Positions 53,803-62,800 of a DNA stretch of 64,000 nucleotides are shown piece after piece (within the stretch, counting starts at the first letter, position 1; each line of letters begins with the position of its first letter). This stretch comes from Kutzneria sp. CA-103260 (GTDB lineage: Bacteria; Actinomycetota; Actinomycetes; Mycobacteriales; Pseudonocardiaceae): assembly GCF_018263855.1 (NCBI RefSeq), contig NZ_CP073318.1:2914001-2978000 (forward strand). Direction: 5' to 3'. The notes beneath the pieces are model-generated. The model was not told the origin of the DNA, did not search any database, and worked only from the letters and a program-made list of their open reading frames with translations. The position numbers and the translations under genes are program-made.

Positions 53803-54819
53803 GTGACCTCGCCGGCGGCGGCGCCGGCCCTGGCCGAGCCGAGCCCGTCCGCGCGCACCGGCGGCGCGCGGTACGTGCTCGGCAAGGTCGGCGGCGCGGT
53901 GGTCAGCCTGTGCGTGATCGTGGTGCTCAGCTTCTTCCTGATCCGGGTGCTGCCCGGCGACCCGATCCGACTGCTGACCCGCAACACCTCGCTCGGCGCG
54001 GCCCAGGTCGCCCAGCTGCGCCACACGTTCGGGCTCGACAAGCCGCTGCCGGCGCAGTTCCTGGACTACATGGTCGGCCTGCTACACGGGGACCTCGGCG
54101 TCTCGCTGCGGTTCGGGCAGCCGGTGTCGGACCTGATCCTGCGGGCGCTGTGGCCGACGGTGCTGTTGGTCGGCGTCGCCTCGGTGATCGCCATCCTGCT
54201 CGGGCTGTGGCAGGGCACCCGGGCCGGCTGGCGGCGCGGCAGCGGTTTCGACCGCTTCTCCACCGGCTTCGCCTTGACGCTGTGGTCCGCGCCGACGTTC
54301 TGGCTGGGCATGATCCTGCTGGCGCTGGCCGGATCCTGGTTCCCCACCCAGGGCATCGTCGACCCGGACACGCCGCCACAGTTCCTGCCGCAGGCCTTCG
54401 ACGTGCTGCACCACCTGGTGCTGCCGTGCCTGACCCTGGTCGCCGTGCTCTACGCCCAGTACCTGCTGGTGATGCGCTCGTCGCTGCTGGAGGAGATGAA
54501 CGCCGACTACCTCACGACCGCCCGGGCCAAGGGCCTGCGGGACGACCTGGTGCGGGGCCGGCACGCGGTGCCCAACGCGCTGCTGCCGACCGTGACCCTG
54601 ATCTTCATCCAGCTCGGGTTCGTGGTCGGCGGCGCGGTCACCGTGGAGACGGTGTACTCGTGGCCGGGTCTGGGCCTGCTGCTGTACCGGGCGCTGACCG
54701 ACCACGACGGACCGCTGTTGCAGGGGCTGCTGCTGGTGCTGGCCGGCGCGGTGCTGGTCATGAACCTGATCGGCGACCTGCTGTTGCGCGTGATCGACCC
54801 GAGGGTGCGTGCCGCATGA
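53803..54819 (+). CDS. Opp/Dpp-type permease 1 (DppB-like)
   Basis: A 338-residue permease with six membrane helices: VVSLCVIVVLSFFLIRVLPGDP at the start and the EAA loop MNADYLTTARAKGLRDDLV. It has the OppB-type large domain. GTG 53803 is three bases after the binding-protein stop. The pore is formed with permease 2. Confidence 0.92.
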   Translation: MTSPAAAPALAEPSPSARTGGARYVLGKVGGAVVSLCVIVVLSFFLIRVLPGDPIRLLTRNTSLGAAQVAQLRHTFGLDKPLPAQFLDYMVGLLHGDLGVSLRFGQPVSDLILRALWPTVLLVGVASVIAILLGLWQGTRAGWRRGSGFDRFSTGFALTLWSAPTFWLGMILLALAGSWFPTQGIVDPDTPPQFLPQAFDVLHHLVLPCLTLVAVLYAQYLLVMRSSLLEEMNADYLTTARAKGLRDDLVRGRHAVPNALLPTVTLIFIQLGFVVGGAVTVETVYSWPGLGLLLYRALTDHDGPLLQGLLLVLAGAVLVMNLIGDLLLRVIDPRVRAA

Positions 54820-55700
54820 CCGCTTCCATCGCTTGGCGGCGCCGCCGCGCCGCCGCCGGGCGGGTGTGGACCCAGTTCCGCGCCGACCGCGGCGGGCTGG
54901 TCGGCCTGATCGTGCTGGGCCTGATCGTGCTGCTGGCCCTGCTGGCCCCGCTGATCAGCGACCGGTCCGGGCTGGACGTCACCCACGCCACCGGCGGCAT
55001 TCTGCAGCCGCCCGGCAACGGCTTCCTGCTCGGCACCGACGAGAGCGGCCGGTCGGTGCTGCTGTTGCTGCTGTGGGGTTCCCGCATCTCGCTGCTGGTC
55101 GGTCTGGCCGCCACGCTGCTGTCGGTCGGTGTCGGGACCGTCGTGGGCGTGCTGATGGCCCACTTCGGCGGCTGGGTGCAGGCCGTGCTGATGCGGGTGA
55201 CCGACTTCTTCCTGGTGCTGCCGTCGCTGGTGCTGGCGGCCGTGCTGTCCGCGGTGCTGACGCCGGGCATCGGGTCGATCATCGTCGCCATCGGCGCGAC
55301 CGCGTGGCCGACGACCGCCCGGCTGGTGCGGTCGCAGACCCTGGCCGTGGAGTCGCGGCCGTACATCGAGCGCTCGTGGGCGCTGGGGGCCGGGCACTGG
55401 CACGTGATCGGCAAGCACGTGCTGCCGGCGGTGGCGCCGCTGGTGTTCGCCAACACGACCCTGAACGTGGCCAACTCGATCATCACCGAGTCCACGCTGT
55501 CGTTCCTGGGCCTGGGCGACCCGAACTCGCCGTCGTGGGGCTCGATGCTGCACAACGCCCTGCAGACCGGCGGGGTCACCGCGCGGGCGTGGTGGTACCT
55601 GCTGCCGCCGGGTGTGGCGATCGGTGTGGTGGTGCTGGCGTTCATGATGTGTGGCCGGGCGTTGGAGGCCGTGCTCAACCCGCGGCTGAGGGAGCGGTGA
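54816..55700 (+). CDS. Opp/Dpp-type permease 2 (DppC-like)
   Basis: A 294-residue permease with an N-terminal OppC segment GLVGLIVLGLIVLLALLAPLI and EAA loop YIERSWALGAGHWHVIGKHVLP, then STLSFLGLGDPNSPSWGSML. ATG 54816 overlaps the previous stop by four bases. Forms the heterodimeric channel. Confidence 0.92.
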   Translation: MTASIAWRRRRAAAGRVWTQFRADRGGLVGLIVLGLIVLLALLAPLISDRSGLDVTHATGGILQPPGNGFLLGTDESGRSVLLLLLWGSRISLLVGLAATLLSVGVGTVVGVLMAHFGGWVQAVLMRVTDFFLVLPSLVLAAVLSAVLTPGIGSIIVAIGATAWPTTARLVRSQTLAVESRPYIERSWALGAGHWHVIGKHVLPAVAPLVFANTTLNVANSIITESTLSFLGLGDPNSPSWGSMLHNALQTGGVTARAWWYLLPPGVAIGVVVLAFMMCGRALEAVLNPRLRER

Positions 55701-56668
55701 TGGGCGAGCCGTTGCTGGAACTGCGGTCCGCGACCGTCGACTACCGGACGGCCAACGGCCTGGTGCCGGCGGTCCGGGGCGTGGACCTGCGTATCGACGC
55801 CGGCCAGACCGTTGGCCTGGCCGGGGAATCGGGCTGCGGCAAGTCCACAGTGGCCATGGCGGTGCTGCGGCTGCTGCCCCGCACCGCGGCCATCGGCGGC
55901 GAGATATTGCTCGGTGGCGAGAACGTCACCGAGATGAGCTGGGGCCGGCTGCGGGCCGTGCGGTGGGCCGAGGCGTCGGTGGTGTTCCAGGGCGCGATGC
56001 ACGCCCTGAACCCGGTGCAGCGGGTCGGTGACCAGATCGCCGAGCCGATTCGCTTGCACAGCAAGGGATCCACGCAGCGGGTCGAGCACCGCGTCGGCGA
56101 GCTGCTGGAGCAGGTCGGCCTGCCGGCGCGGCGGGCCCGGGCCTATCCGCACGAGCTGTCCGGTGGGCAGCGGCAGCGGGTGATGATCGCGATGGCGCTG
56201 GCCTGCTCGCCGGGGCTGATCATCGCCGACGAGCCGACCACCGCGCTGGACGTGATGGTGCAGGCCCAGGTGCTGACCCTGCTGTCGAAGCTGGTCGACG
56301 AGTTGGACATCGGGCTGCTGATGATCAGCCACGACCTGTCCGTGCTGGCCTCCACCTGCCAGCGGCTGGCCGTCATGTACGCCGGTCGGATCGTGGAGCA
56401 GGGCAAGGCAGTGGACGTGCTGCGGGAGCCGCGGCATCCGTACACCAAGGCGCTGGCCGCGGCGTTCCCGACCATCGGCGACGCCTCGTCCCGGCTGGCC
56501 CCGCGCGGACTGGCCGGCGACCCGCCCGATCCTTCGGCGCTGCCCACCGGCTGCCCGTTCCATCCCCGCTGCCCGTCCGTCATGCCCGAGTGCTCCGGCA
56601 CGGATGTCCTGCTGCGCCCGGTGAGTGAGGACCGGGCGTCGGCCTGTCTGCTGGAGGTCGAACCGTGA
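55700..56668 (+). CDS. Opp/Dpp-type ATPase 1 (DppD-like)
   Basis: A 322-residue ABC ATPase: Walker A AGESGCGKSTVAM, signature LSGGQRQRVMIAMALACSP, Walker B LIIADEPTTALDV and the family C-terminal Cys-rich FeS-like segment TGCPFHPRCPSVMPEC. ATG 55700 overlaps the previous stop by one base. Four cysteines suggest an iron-sulfur site as in other OppD proteins. Confidence 0.93.
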   Translation: MGEPLLELRSATVDYRTANGLVPAVRGVDLRIDAGQTVGLAGESGCGKSTVAMAVLRLLPRTAAIGGEILLGGENVTEMSWGRLRAVRWAEASVVFQGAMHALNPVQRVGDQIAEPIRLHSKGSTQRVEHRVGELLEQVGLPARRARAYPHELSGGQRQRVMIAMALACSPGLIIADEPTTALDVMVQAQVLTLLSKLVDELDIGLLMISHDLSVLASTCQRLAVMYAGRIVEQGKAVDVLREPRHPYTKALAAAFPTIGDASSRLAPRGLAGDPPDPSALPTGCPFHPRCPSVMPECSGTDVLLRPVSEDRASACLLEVEP

Positions 56669-57615
56669 CCCTGCTGCGTGCGGACGGTGTGTCGGTGCGC
56701 TTCGGCGCCGCGCGGGCCGTGGACGGTGTTGAGCTGGACATCCGAGCCGGCGAGATCATCGCCCTGGTCGGCGAGTCCGGCTGCGGCAAGACGACCCTCG
56801 CTCGGACCCTGTTGGGGTTGCAGCAACCCACGTCCGGGCAGGTGCTGTACGAGGGCAAGCCGCTGCCGTCAGGGACGCGGGGTCTGCGAGAGTACCGGCG
56901 GCACGCTCAACTGGTGTTGCAGGATCCCACCGGTGCCCTGAATCCTCGGCACAGCGTCTACGAGGCCGTCGCCGAGGGGCTGCGGATCCACCGTGTGCCC
57001 GGCGACGAACGGGAACTGGTGGCCGATGCCCTGTCACGGGCCGGTTTGCGCCCGCCCGAGCGGTTCTTCGGCCTCGTGCCCCATGAGCTGTCCGGCGGTC
57101 AGCGCCAGCGTGTGGTCATCGCCGGCGCGCTGGCCCTCAACCCCAGCGTCCTGATCGCCGACGAGCCCGTCGCCTCCCTCGACGCCTCCGTCCGCGGCGA
57201 GATCCTGGCTCTGCTGCTGCGGTTGCGGGACGAGCTCGGGCTGGCCGCCCTGGTCGTCACCCACGATCTGGGGCTGGCGTGGAACATCGCCGACCGCGTC
57301 GCCGTGATGTACCTCGGGCGGATCGTCGAGAGTGGCCCCGTCGAGCAGGTCCTGACCTCGCCCTCGCACCCGTACACCAAGGCCCTGCTGTCGGTGCTGC
57401 CCGAGTCCGAGGGCCCGGCCACGGTATTGGCGGGGGAGACCCCAGACCCCAGCCGCGTGCCCGGCGGCTGCCGCTTCCACCCCCGCTGCCCCCTGCTCGC
57501 CGCCGGCCTGCCGGATTCGGTCGCCGAACGGTGCAAGACCGTCGATCTGCCCATTGTGGACGGTGTCGAGCCCGGAGTCGCCTGCCACGCCGTGGAAGTC
57601 GCTGCTCCGCGGTGA
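56665..57615 (+). CDS. Opp/Dpp-type ATPase 2 (DppF-like)
   Basis: A 316-residue ABC ATPase: Walker A VGESGCGKTTLARTLLG, signature LSGGQRQRVVIAGALALNP, Walker B VLIADEPVASLDA, and C-terminal GGCRFHPRCPLLAAGLP. GTG 56665 overlaps the previous stop by four bases. Closes the core transporter. Confidence 0.93.
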   Translation: MTLLRADGVSVRFGAARAVDGVELDIRAGEIIALVGESGCGKTTLARTLLGLQQPTSGQVLYEGKPLPSGTRGLREYRRHAQLVLQDPTGALNPRHSVYEAVAEGLRIHRVPGDERELVADALSRAGLRPPERFFGLVPHELSGGQRQRVVIAGALALNPSVLIADEPVASLDASVRGEILALLLRLRDELGLAALVVTHDLGLAWNIADRVAVMYLGRIVESGPVEQVLTSPSHPYTKALLSVLPESEGPATVLAGETPDPSRVPGGCRFHPRCPLLAAGLPDSVAERCKTVDLPIVDGVEPGVACHAVEVAAPR

Positions 57616-58022
57616 ACTATGCGGGCTTGGCCTACATCGCCCGCCAACACGCACGGCTCACCTCCGGGCAGGGGGTGTCGCTGGTGATCGCCTCCCAGCA
57701 CACCGACGAAGCAGTGGGTCACATCAACCTGATGCGACGTCCGCAGCCGGGTGTGGCTGGCATCGGCTACTGGATCGTCCCCTCCGCGCGGCGTCGGGGA
57801 ATCGCCTCCCGCGCCATCTCACTCACGACCGCCTGGGGCCTGAGTGCCGGCGACTTCGCTCGTATCGAGGCATGGGTCGAACCAGACAACCATGCCTCGC
57901 AACGAGTGCTGGAGCGCAACGGCTACCTCCGGGAGGGGAGGCTGCGCAGCTTTCTCACCTTCGGCGACCGCCGCGCCGACGTGCTCGTCTACTCCCGCAT
58001 CTCAGCAGACGCGAAGTCCTGA
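57612..58022 (+). CDS. N-terminally shortened GNAT acetyltransferase
   Basis: A 136-residue GNAT (RimJ/RimL-like). It begins at YAGLAYIARQHARLTSGQG, well inside the usual fold, and contains the acetyl-CoA loop PSARRRGIASRAISLT and ARIEAWVEPDNHASQRVLERNG, ending with LVYSRI. About 45-50 N-terminal residues (the first strand and helix) are absent. GTG 57612 overlaps the ATPase stop (GTGA), so it is still translated. It may be a real short form or a deletion product. Confidence 0.65.
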   Translation: MNYAGLAYIARQHARLTSGQGVSLVIASQHTDEAVGHINLMRRPQPGVAGIGYWIVPSARRRGIASRAISLTTAWGLSAGDFARIEAWVEPDNHASQRVLERNGYLREGRLRSFLTFGDRRADVLVYSRISADAKS

Positions 58023-58172
58023 ACGAGTTCCGCGCCGTGGGGTTCACAGCTGCTCCCTGACGTGCGGCGGCGCCTGTTGGATCGGGTGCGGTGCGATGTC
58101 GGTCGACTCGACCTCCCACTGCTCGAGTTCGAATAGCTTGGGGGTTCGGCCACGGGCCGGAGGATAGAGGCG

Positions 58173-58940
58173 TCAGGACTGAAGGGTGAGAACTTTCGGG
58201 CCGTCCTCGGTGATGGCGATGGTGTGCTCGGAGTGGGCGGTGCGGGAGCCGTCGGCCGAGCGGATGGTCCAGCCGTCGGGGTCGAAGACGATGCGGTCGG
58301 TGGTGCGGGCGAACCAGGGCTCCAGGGCCAGGGTCATGCCGGCCCGCAGCTTGAGGCCCCGGCCGGCGCGGCCGCGGTTGGGGACGTGAGGGTCCTCGTG
58401 CATGGTGCGGCCGAGGCCGTGGCCGCCGAACTCGGTGTTGACGGGGTAGCCGTAGCGGTCGGCGACGGCCTGGATGGCGGCGGAGACGTCGCCGAGGCGG
58501 TTGCCCTCGTGGGCGGCGGCGATGCCGGCGTCCAGGGCCTCCTCGGTGGCACGGACCAGCCGCACGTCCTCGTCCGCCGGCGTGCCGACGATGACCGTAC
58601 GGGCCGCGTCGGCGACCCAGCCGTCGATCGAGACGGCCATGTCCATGGTCAGCACGTCCCCGTCGCCGAGGACGTAGTCGTGCGGCAGGCCGTGCAGCAC
58701 GGCGTCGTTGACGGACAGGCAGATCACGTTGCGGAACGGGCCGTTGCCGAAGTCGGGGGCGTAGTCCCAGTAGCACGACTGCGCGCCGCGGGCCTTGATC
58801 AGGTCCCGGGTGCGGTGCTCCAGGTCCAGCAGGTTCACCCCCGGCTCGGCCACCTTGGCCAGCTCGGCCAGCACCTGGCCCACGAAGGCCCCGGTGACCC
58901 CCATCCGCTCGATCTCGGCCGGCGACTTCAACTCGATCAT
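58173..58940 (-). CDS. map: Type I methionine aminopeptidase
   Basis: A 255-residue type I MetAP. The metal ligands are visible: Asp in DVLTMDMAVSIDGWVADAART (two Asp), His in GGHGLGRTMHEDPHVPN, Glu in LALEPWF and Glu in SEHTIAIT. It removes initiator methionine. ATG 58940 has GAGGGG upstream. It is divergent from a small XRE regulator across two GGTATnnnnATACC sites. This is probably a second, non-essential MetAP, which are regulated in actinomycetes; the essential copy is usually beside ribosomal genes. Confidence 0.92.
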   Translation of the reverse strand: MIELKSPAEIERMGVTGAFVGQVLAELAKVAEPGVNLLDLEHRTRDLIKARGAQSCYWDYAPDFGNGPFRNVICLSVNDAVLHGLPHDYVLGDGDVLTMDMAVSIDGWVADAARTVIVGTPADEDVRLVRATEEALDAGIAAAHEGNRLGDVSAAIQAVADRYGYPVNTEFGGHGLGRTMHEDPHVPNRGRAGRGLKLRAGMTLALEPWFARTTDRIVFDPDGWTIRSADGSRTAHSEHTIAITEDGPKVLTLQS

Positions 58941-58956
58941 GAACAACCCCTCGGCT

Positions 58957-59002
58957 CGGTATTTAAATACCGACTCTAGCCCTTGCCGGTATACAAATAC
59001 CA
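58957..59002. promoter_or_regulatory. XRE operator pair
   Basis: CGGTATTTAAATACCG (58957-58972) is a perfect 16-bp palindrome; CGGTATACAAATACCA (58987-59002) is its imperfect copy 30 bp away. They lie between map and the XRE gene. Three helical turns between them puts both on one face, favouring cooperative binding. Confidence 0.78.
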
Positions 59003-59018
59003 GCCCTATCCTGGGACC

Positions 59019-59285
59019 GTGGTCCGCAACCCGCTCACCCCGGAACAGATCGAGGCCGGCCGACGCCTCGGCGTGCTGCTGCGCGCCGCCCGCGGCGACC
59101 GGGCCCTCGGCGAGGTGGCCGCGGCCGCCGGCATCTCACCGGAGACCCTCCGCAAGATCGAGACCGGCCGCCTGCCGACGCCCGCGTTCGGCACCGTCGC
59201 CTGCCTGAGCGAGACCCTCGGGCTGCCCATCCAGGACCTCGCCGAGGCCTGGACCGCCGCCCTGCGCCTGAAGAACGCCTCCTGA
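59019..59285 (+). CDS. Small XRE-family HTH regulator
   Basis: An 88-residue lambda-repressor-like regulator: RLGVLLRAARGDRALGEVAAAAGISPETLRKIETGR and CLSETLGLPIQDLAEAWTAAL. GTG 59019 is the start; CTATCC upstream fits a leaderless promoter overlapped by the second operator. It probably represses map and itself. A TTG start at 58983 would overlap the operator. Confidence 0.88.
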   Translation: MVRNPLTPEQIEAGRRLGVLLRAARGDRALGEVAAAAGISPETLRKIETGRLPTPAFGTVACLSETLGLPIQDLAEAWTAALRLKNAS

Positions 59286-59327
59286 CGCTTCGGCCGTCGC
59301 CGAATCCATCGGCCCGCCTGCTCGCCC

Positions 59328-59774
59328 TCAGGGGACGTCGATGACGAGCTCGGGCCGGGACCACGTGATCTTGGGCGGAATTGGCGCAACGGTGCCGATC
59401 TGACGAGCCCCGACCCGTTGGTAGAACCCGACTGCCGGTGGGTGCGAGACGACCCGCACAGTCGTCGCCCCGAGAACGGCGGCCCGGTCGAGCATGTGGG
59501 CCACGAGAGCCGCGCCGATGCCCAACCCCTGGGCGGAGTCGGCGACGAACAGCAGATCGAGCTCCGCCGGCCGCGGGATCAGGCTGTAGAAGCCGGCGAT
59601 CTCCCCGTCGACCATGGCGATGCCGGTCGGATGATCGTCCAGATAGGACGGCTTCATCCGGTACCCGACCAGGATGGACGCGTATCCGCCCTGATACGCC
59701 CGGGACGCGTGCACCAGGTCGGTCAGCGCGTCCACATGCCGCGAGGTTGCTTCGACGATCTCGATCCCACCCAT
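59328..59774 (-). CDS. GNAT-family N-acetyltransferase
   Basis: A 148-residue GNAT. EIVEATSRHVDALTDLVHASRAYQGGYA at the start, LDLLFVADSAQGLGIGAALVAHMLDRAA in the acetyl-CoA loop (Q-x-x-G-x-G/A), and VVSHPPAVGFYQRVGARQIGT. The acceptor is unknown. ATG 59774 is the start. Its promoter is just downstream of the long hairpin at 59789. Confidence 0.88.
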   Translation of the reverse strand: MGGIEIVEATSRHVDALTDLVHASRAYQGGYASILVGYRMKPSYLDDHPTGIAMVDGEIAGFYSLIPRPAELDLLFVADSAQGLGIGAALVAHMLDRAAVLGATTVRVVSHPPAVGFYQRVGARQIGTVAPIPPKITWSRPELVIDVP

Positions 59775-59788
59775 GACACGCAGCCTAG

Positions 59789-59843
59789 TGCTGGGAAGGG
59801 GGCTTTCCCTGCGTTCAACGCAGGGAAAGCCCCCTTCCCAGCA
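59789..59843. terminator. Very long perfect hairpin
   Basis: Two 27-bp arms with a one-base loop: TGCTGGGAAGGGGGCTTTCC (59789 onward) and its full complement at 59817-59843. It lies 18 bases after the beta-propeller amidohydrolase stop and is the likely terminator. The embedded GGGAAGGGGGCTTTCCC resembles terminator-like repeats common in Amycolatopsis-type genomes. Confidence 0.8.
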
Positions 59844-59861
59844 TCTGCCGGAGAGACCCGC

Positions 59862-62800
59862 TCAGCCGGAGCAGCAGGAGTGGCGGCTGTGGGCCACGTA
59901 GTGTGGGTCGTGCCACCAGAACTCGGCGTTGGCGGGGTGGTCGGGGACCGGGGCGAGCATGCGGTTGGCGGCGACGTCGGCGGTCGGGGTGGCGTAGGGC
60001 TTGAGCAGGTCGTCCACAGTGAACAGTCGACCGTTGCTGACGACGGACCGCACGTTGGCGGCCTGGTTGATGTCGGCGAGCGGGTCGCCGCCGAGGATGG
60101 ACAGGTCGGCGTAGGTGCCGGGGGCGACGCGGCCGAGGGGTTCGCCGAGCAGCTGGCCGGAGTTGCGGGTGGCGGTGACGAGAGCCTCGTACGGGGTCAA
60201 CCCGAAGCGGACCATGGCCCGAAGGTTCATGTGGGTGCTGACGGCGGTGTGGTCGATGGGGGAGTCGGTGCCGGTGACGATCAGGCCCCCACCCCGGACC
60301 GTGGCGGCGATCTGGGCGACCTGGTTGGCCAGGTTCCTGAGGTTGGCGGTCTGGTCGGTGCTGGTGGCGCTCTGCACGCTGGCCTGCAGTGACGCGTACT
60401 CCCACGACGGGTAGAGCGTGGTGACCCGGCGGTCGGCCACCAGGCTGGTGTCGTCACGGAACAGGGCCTGCGACTGGAAAAGGGTCGGGGTGCGGCCGGC
60501 GCCGGAGCGGTTGAACAGGTCGATGACGTCCTGGAAGCCGGCCCCGAGGGCGGTGATGGTCCGCGAGTAGCCGAACCGGTTGGTGGCCCCGATGTGCTCC
60601 ATGCCGTCGCCGCCGAAGGCCAGCGCCGGATAGTGGTAGTGGGAGGTGGCCAGCACGCCGCGGTCGTGGGCCCACTGGATGACCTGCTTCTGCCACTCCG
60701 GCCGCAGGCGCACGTAGCACTTCATCAGGTCGTAGTCGAGGGCGGCGGCCCGTTCCAGCTCCCGGGCCAGCTGGTCGGTGTCGTAGGTGGGACGCATGAA
60801 GTTGTAGAAGATGCGGGAGCCGTCGATGGCCTCACCGGTGGCGAAGTAGCGCGGCCCGACCCGCTTGCCGGACTGGAACGACTCGCGCTCCTCGACCATG
60901 TGGTAGGCGGGGCTGCCGGGCGAGCGGGTGGTGGTGATGCCCAGCGACAGCCACAGCCGGCCCTGCCGGTCGCCGTAGCTGTAGCCCTGCATCTCCCGGT
61001 GGTTGTGGATGTCGACCAGGCCGGGCATCACGACGCCGTCGCGGGCGTCGACCAGCTGCCCGTCGACGCCGGGAGCGCTGGGGCAGACCGTCTTGATCCG
61101 GTGACCCTCGACGATGACGTCCACATTGGACTGGAGGGTGGGGCTCTGGCCGTCCCACAGCTTGCCGGCGCGGATCACGAGCCGGCCCCGGGGCTGGGTG
61201 TTGGTCCAGCTCAGGCCGACCGGGATGGTCCGCGGCGCGGCGCCGTCAAGGCCGATCAGGCGCAGGCGGCCGTTGTTCAGGTACAGCAGGTGCTTCGAGT
61301 CGCCGTGCCAGCTGATCGCGTCGGTGACCTCGGCGTTGACCGGCTTGGGCGTGCCGGCGAACGTGCCGTCCGGATTGACGTCCACGACGTGCAACAGGCT
61401 GCCCAGGACAAAAGCCATCTTGGCGCCGTCGGGCGACCACACCGGACCGTCGTCGCCACGGGTCTGCAGCGAGCGCTGCGGCAGCGGGTCGACGTAGCGC
61501 GCCGCGCCGGTGACCCGGTTGACCAGCAGGATCTTGCTCAGGCCCTCGCGGTAGCGGGCCGAGTAGGGCACGATCGCGGCCAGCGCGATCACGGTGCCGT
61601 CCGGGGACCAGGTGGGCCGGCCCGGCTCGAAGGTCGCGTTGAACACCTTCTGCACCGCGCCGGTGGCGACCTCGACGGTGTACACGGCGCCGGTCTGGTC
61701 CAGGAACGCCAGGAACTTGCCGTCCCGCGACCACGAGCCGGAGACCGCGGCGGCGTCGGGCAGGTTGGTCAGCTGCCGGTCCTGCCCGGTGGCCAGGTCG
61801 CGCAGCCAGATGTCCAGCTTGCCGGCGCGGTCGGTGGAGTACGACAGCAGCTTGCCGTCCGGCGACCACGCCGGGTCGGACTTCCACCGGTTGTCCCGGG
61901 TCAGCGGCTGCGGCGCCTGGCCGACGGTCATGGTGTAGATGTCGTTGAGCGCACGGAAGGCGACCTTCGTGCCGTCCGGGGAGAGTACCGGGCTGCCGAT
62001 ACCGACGACCGGCTTGGGCTTGGGGGAGTCGAAGTCCCGGCGGCGCTTGGTGTACTTGGCCGGCTGGACATCCACCGGCGCGGTGAAGGCGATCTCGGTG
62101 GCCGGTCCGCCGGACAGCGACCGGCGGCGCAGCGCGCCGTCCGAGGTGTACAGGAAGTCGTTGCCACGCAAGGAAGCTCGGAACGGGAACACTTCCTCGC
62201 CGGTGACCAGCGGCTGACCTGAACGGTACAGTTCAGAGGTGGCCGCCGAGTTCAGGCCGGGCGGTCCGGTGACGACGTTGTAGACGAGGTCCTTGCCGTC
62301 CGGGGTCCAGGCCGGGGCGTGGAACTGCTGACCGGTGGCCGCGGTGATCGCCGTGCTGCGGCTGCCGTCGGCCACCGTGACGACGTCGATGCGGGTGTTG
62401 GCCGCCACGAAGGCGACCTTCGTGCCGTCCGGCGACCACGCCGGCTCGAACTCCTCGACCGGGGTGTCGGACAGCTGGGTGACCTTGCCGGTGGCCACGT
62501 CCAGCAGGTGGATGCCGTAGCTGCCGGTCAGGTCCGAGGAGAACACGATGGTCCGGCCGTCCGGGGAGAACCGCGGCTCCCGGTGGTCGAACGGGCCCTG
62601 GGTGAGCTGCTTGAGGCCGCTGCCGTCGGCCCGGACCGTCCAGACGTTGAAGTTGCCGTCACGGTAGGACTGGAAGGCCAGCGTCGTGCCGTCCGGCGAC
62701 CAGTCCGGCTGCGCGATGTCCATCAGGTCGTCGGTGATTCGCCTGGCCGCCCCGCCGGCCGCCGGCACCAGCCACAGCACGCCCAGCAGATCCATGGCGA

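Noticed and set aside
51967-54024. A 685-codon open frame on the minus strand
   Set aside because: It is the antisense of the solute-binding protein and first permease, is rich in Val, Gly and Asp from GC skew, and has no recognisable motif.
53415-55700. A 761-codon open frame on the plus strand
   Set aside because: It overlaps both permeases in another frame with Arg/Ala/Gly/Pro-biased composition; the permease frames have clear family motifs.
54758-56563. A 601-codon minus-strand open frame
   Set aside because: Antisense of permease 2 and ATPase 1; no motifs, biased composition.
60594-62222. A 542-codon plus-strand open frame
   Set aside because: Antisense of the beta-propeller repeats; composition is typical of GC-driven shadows.
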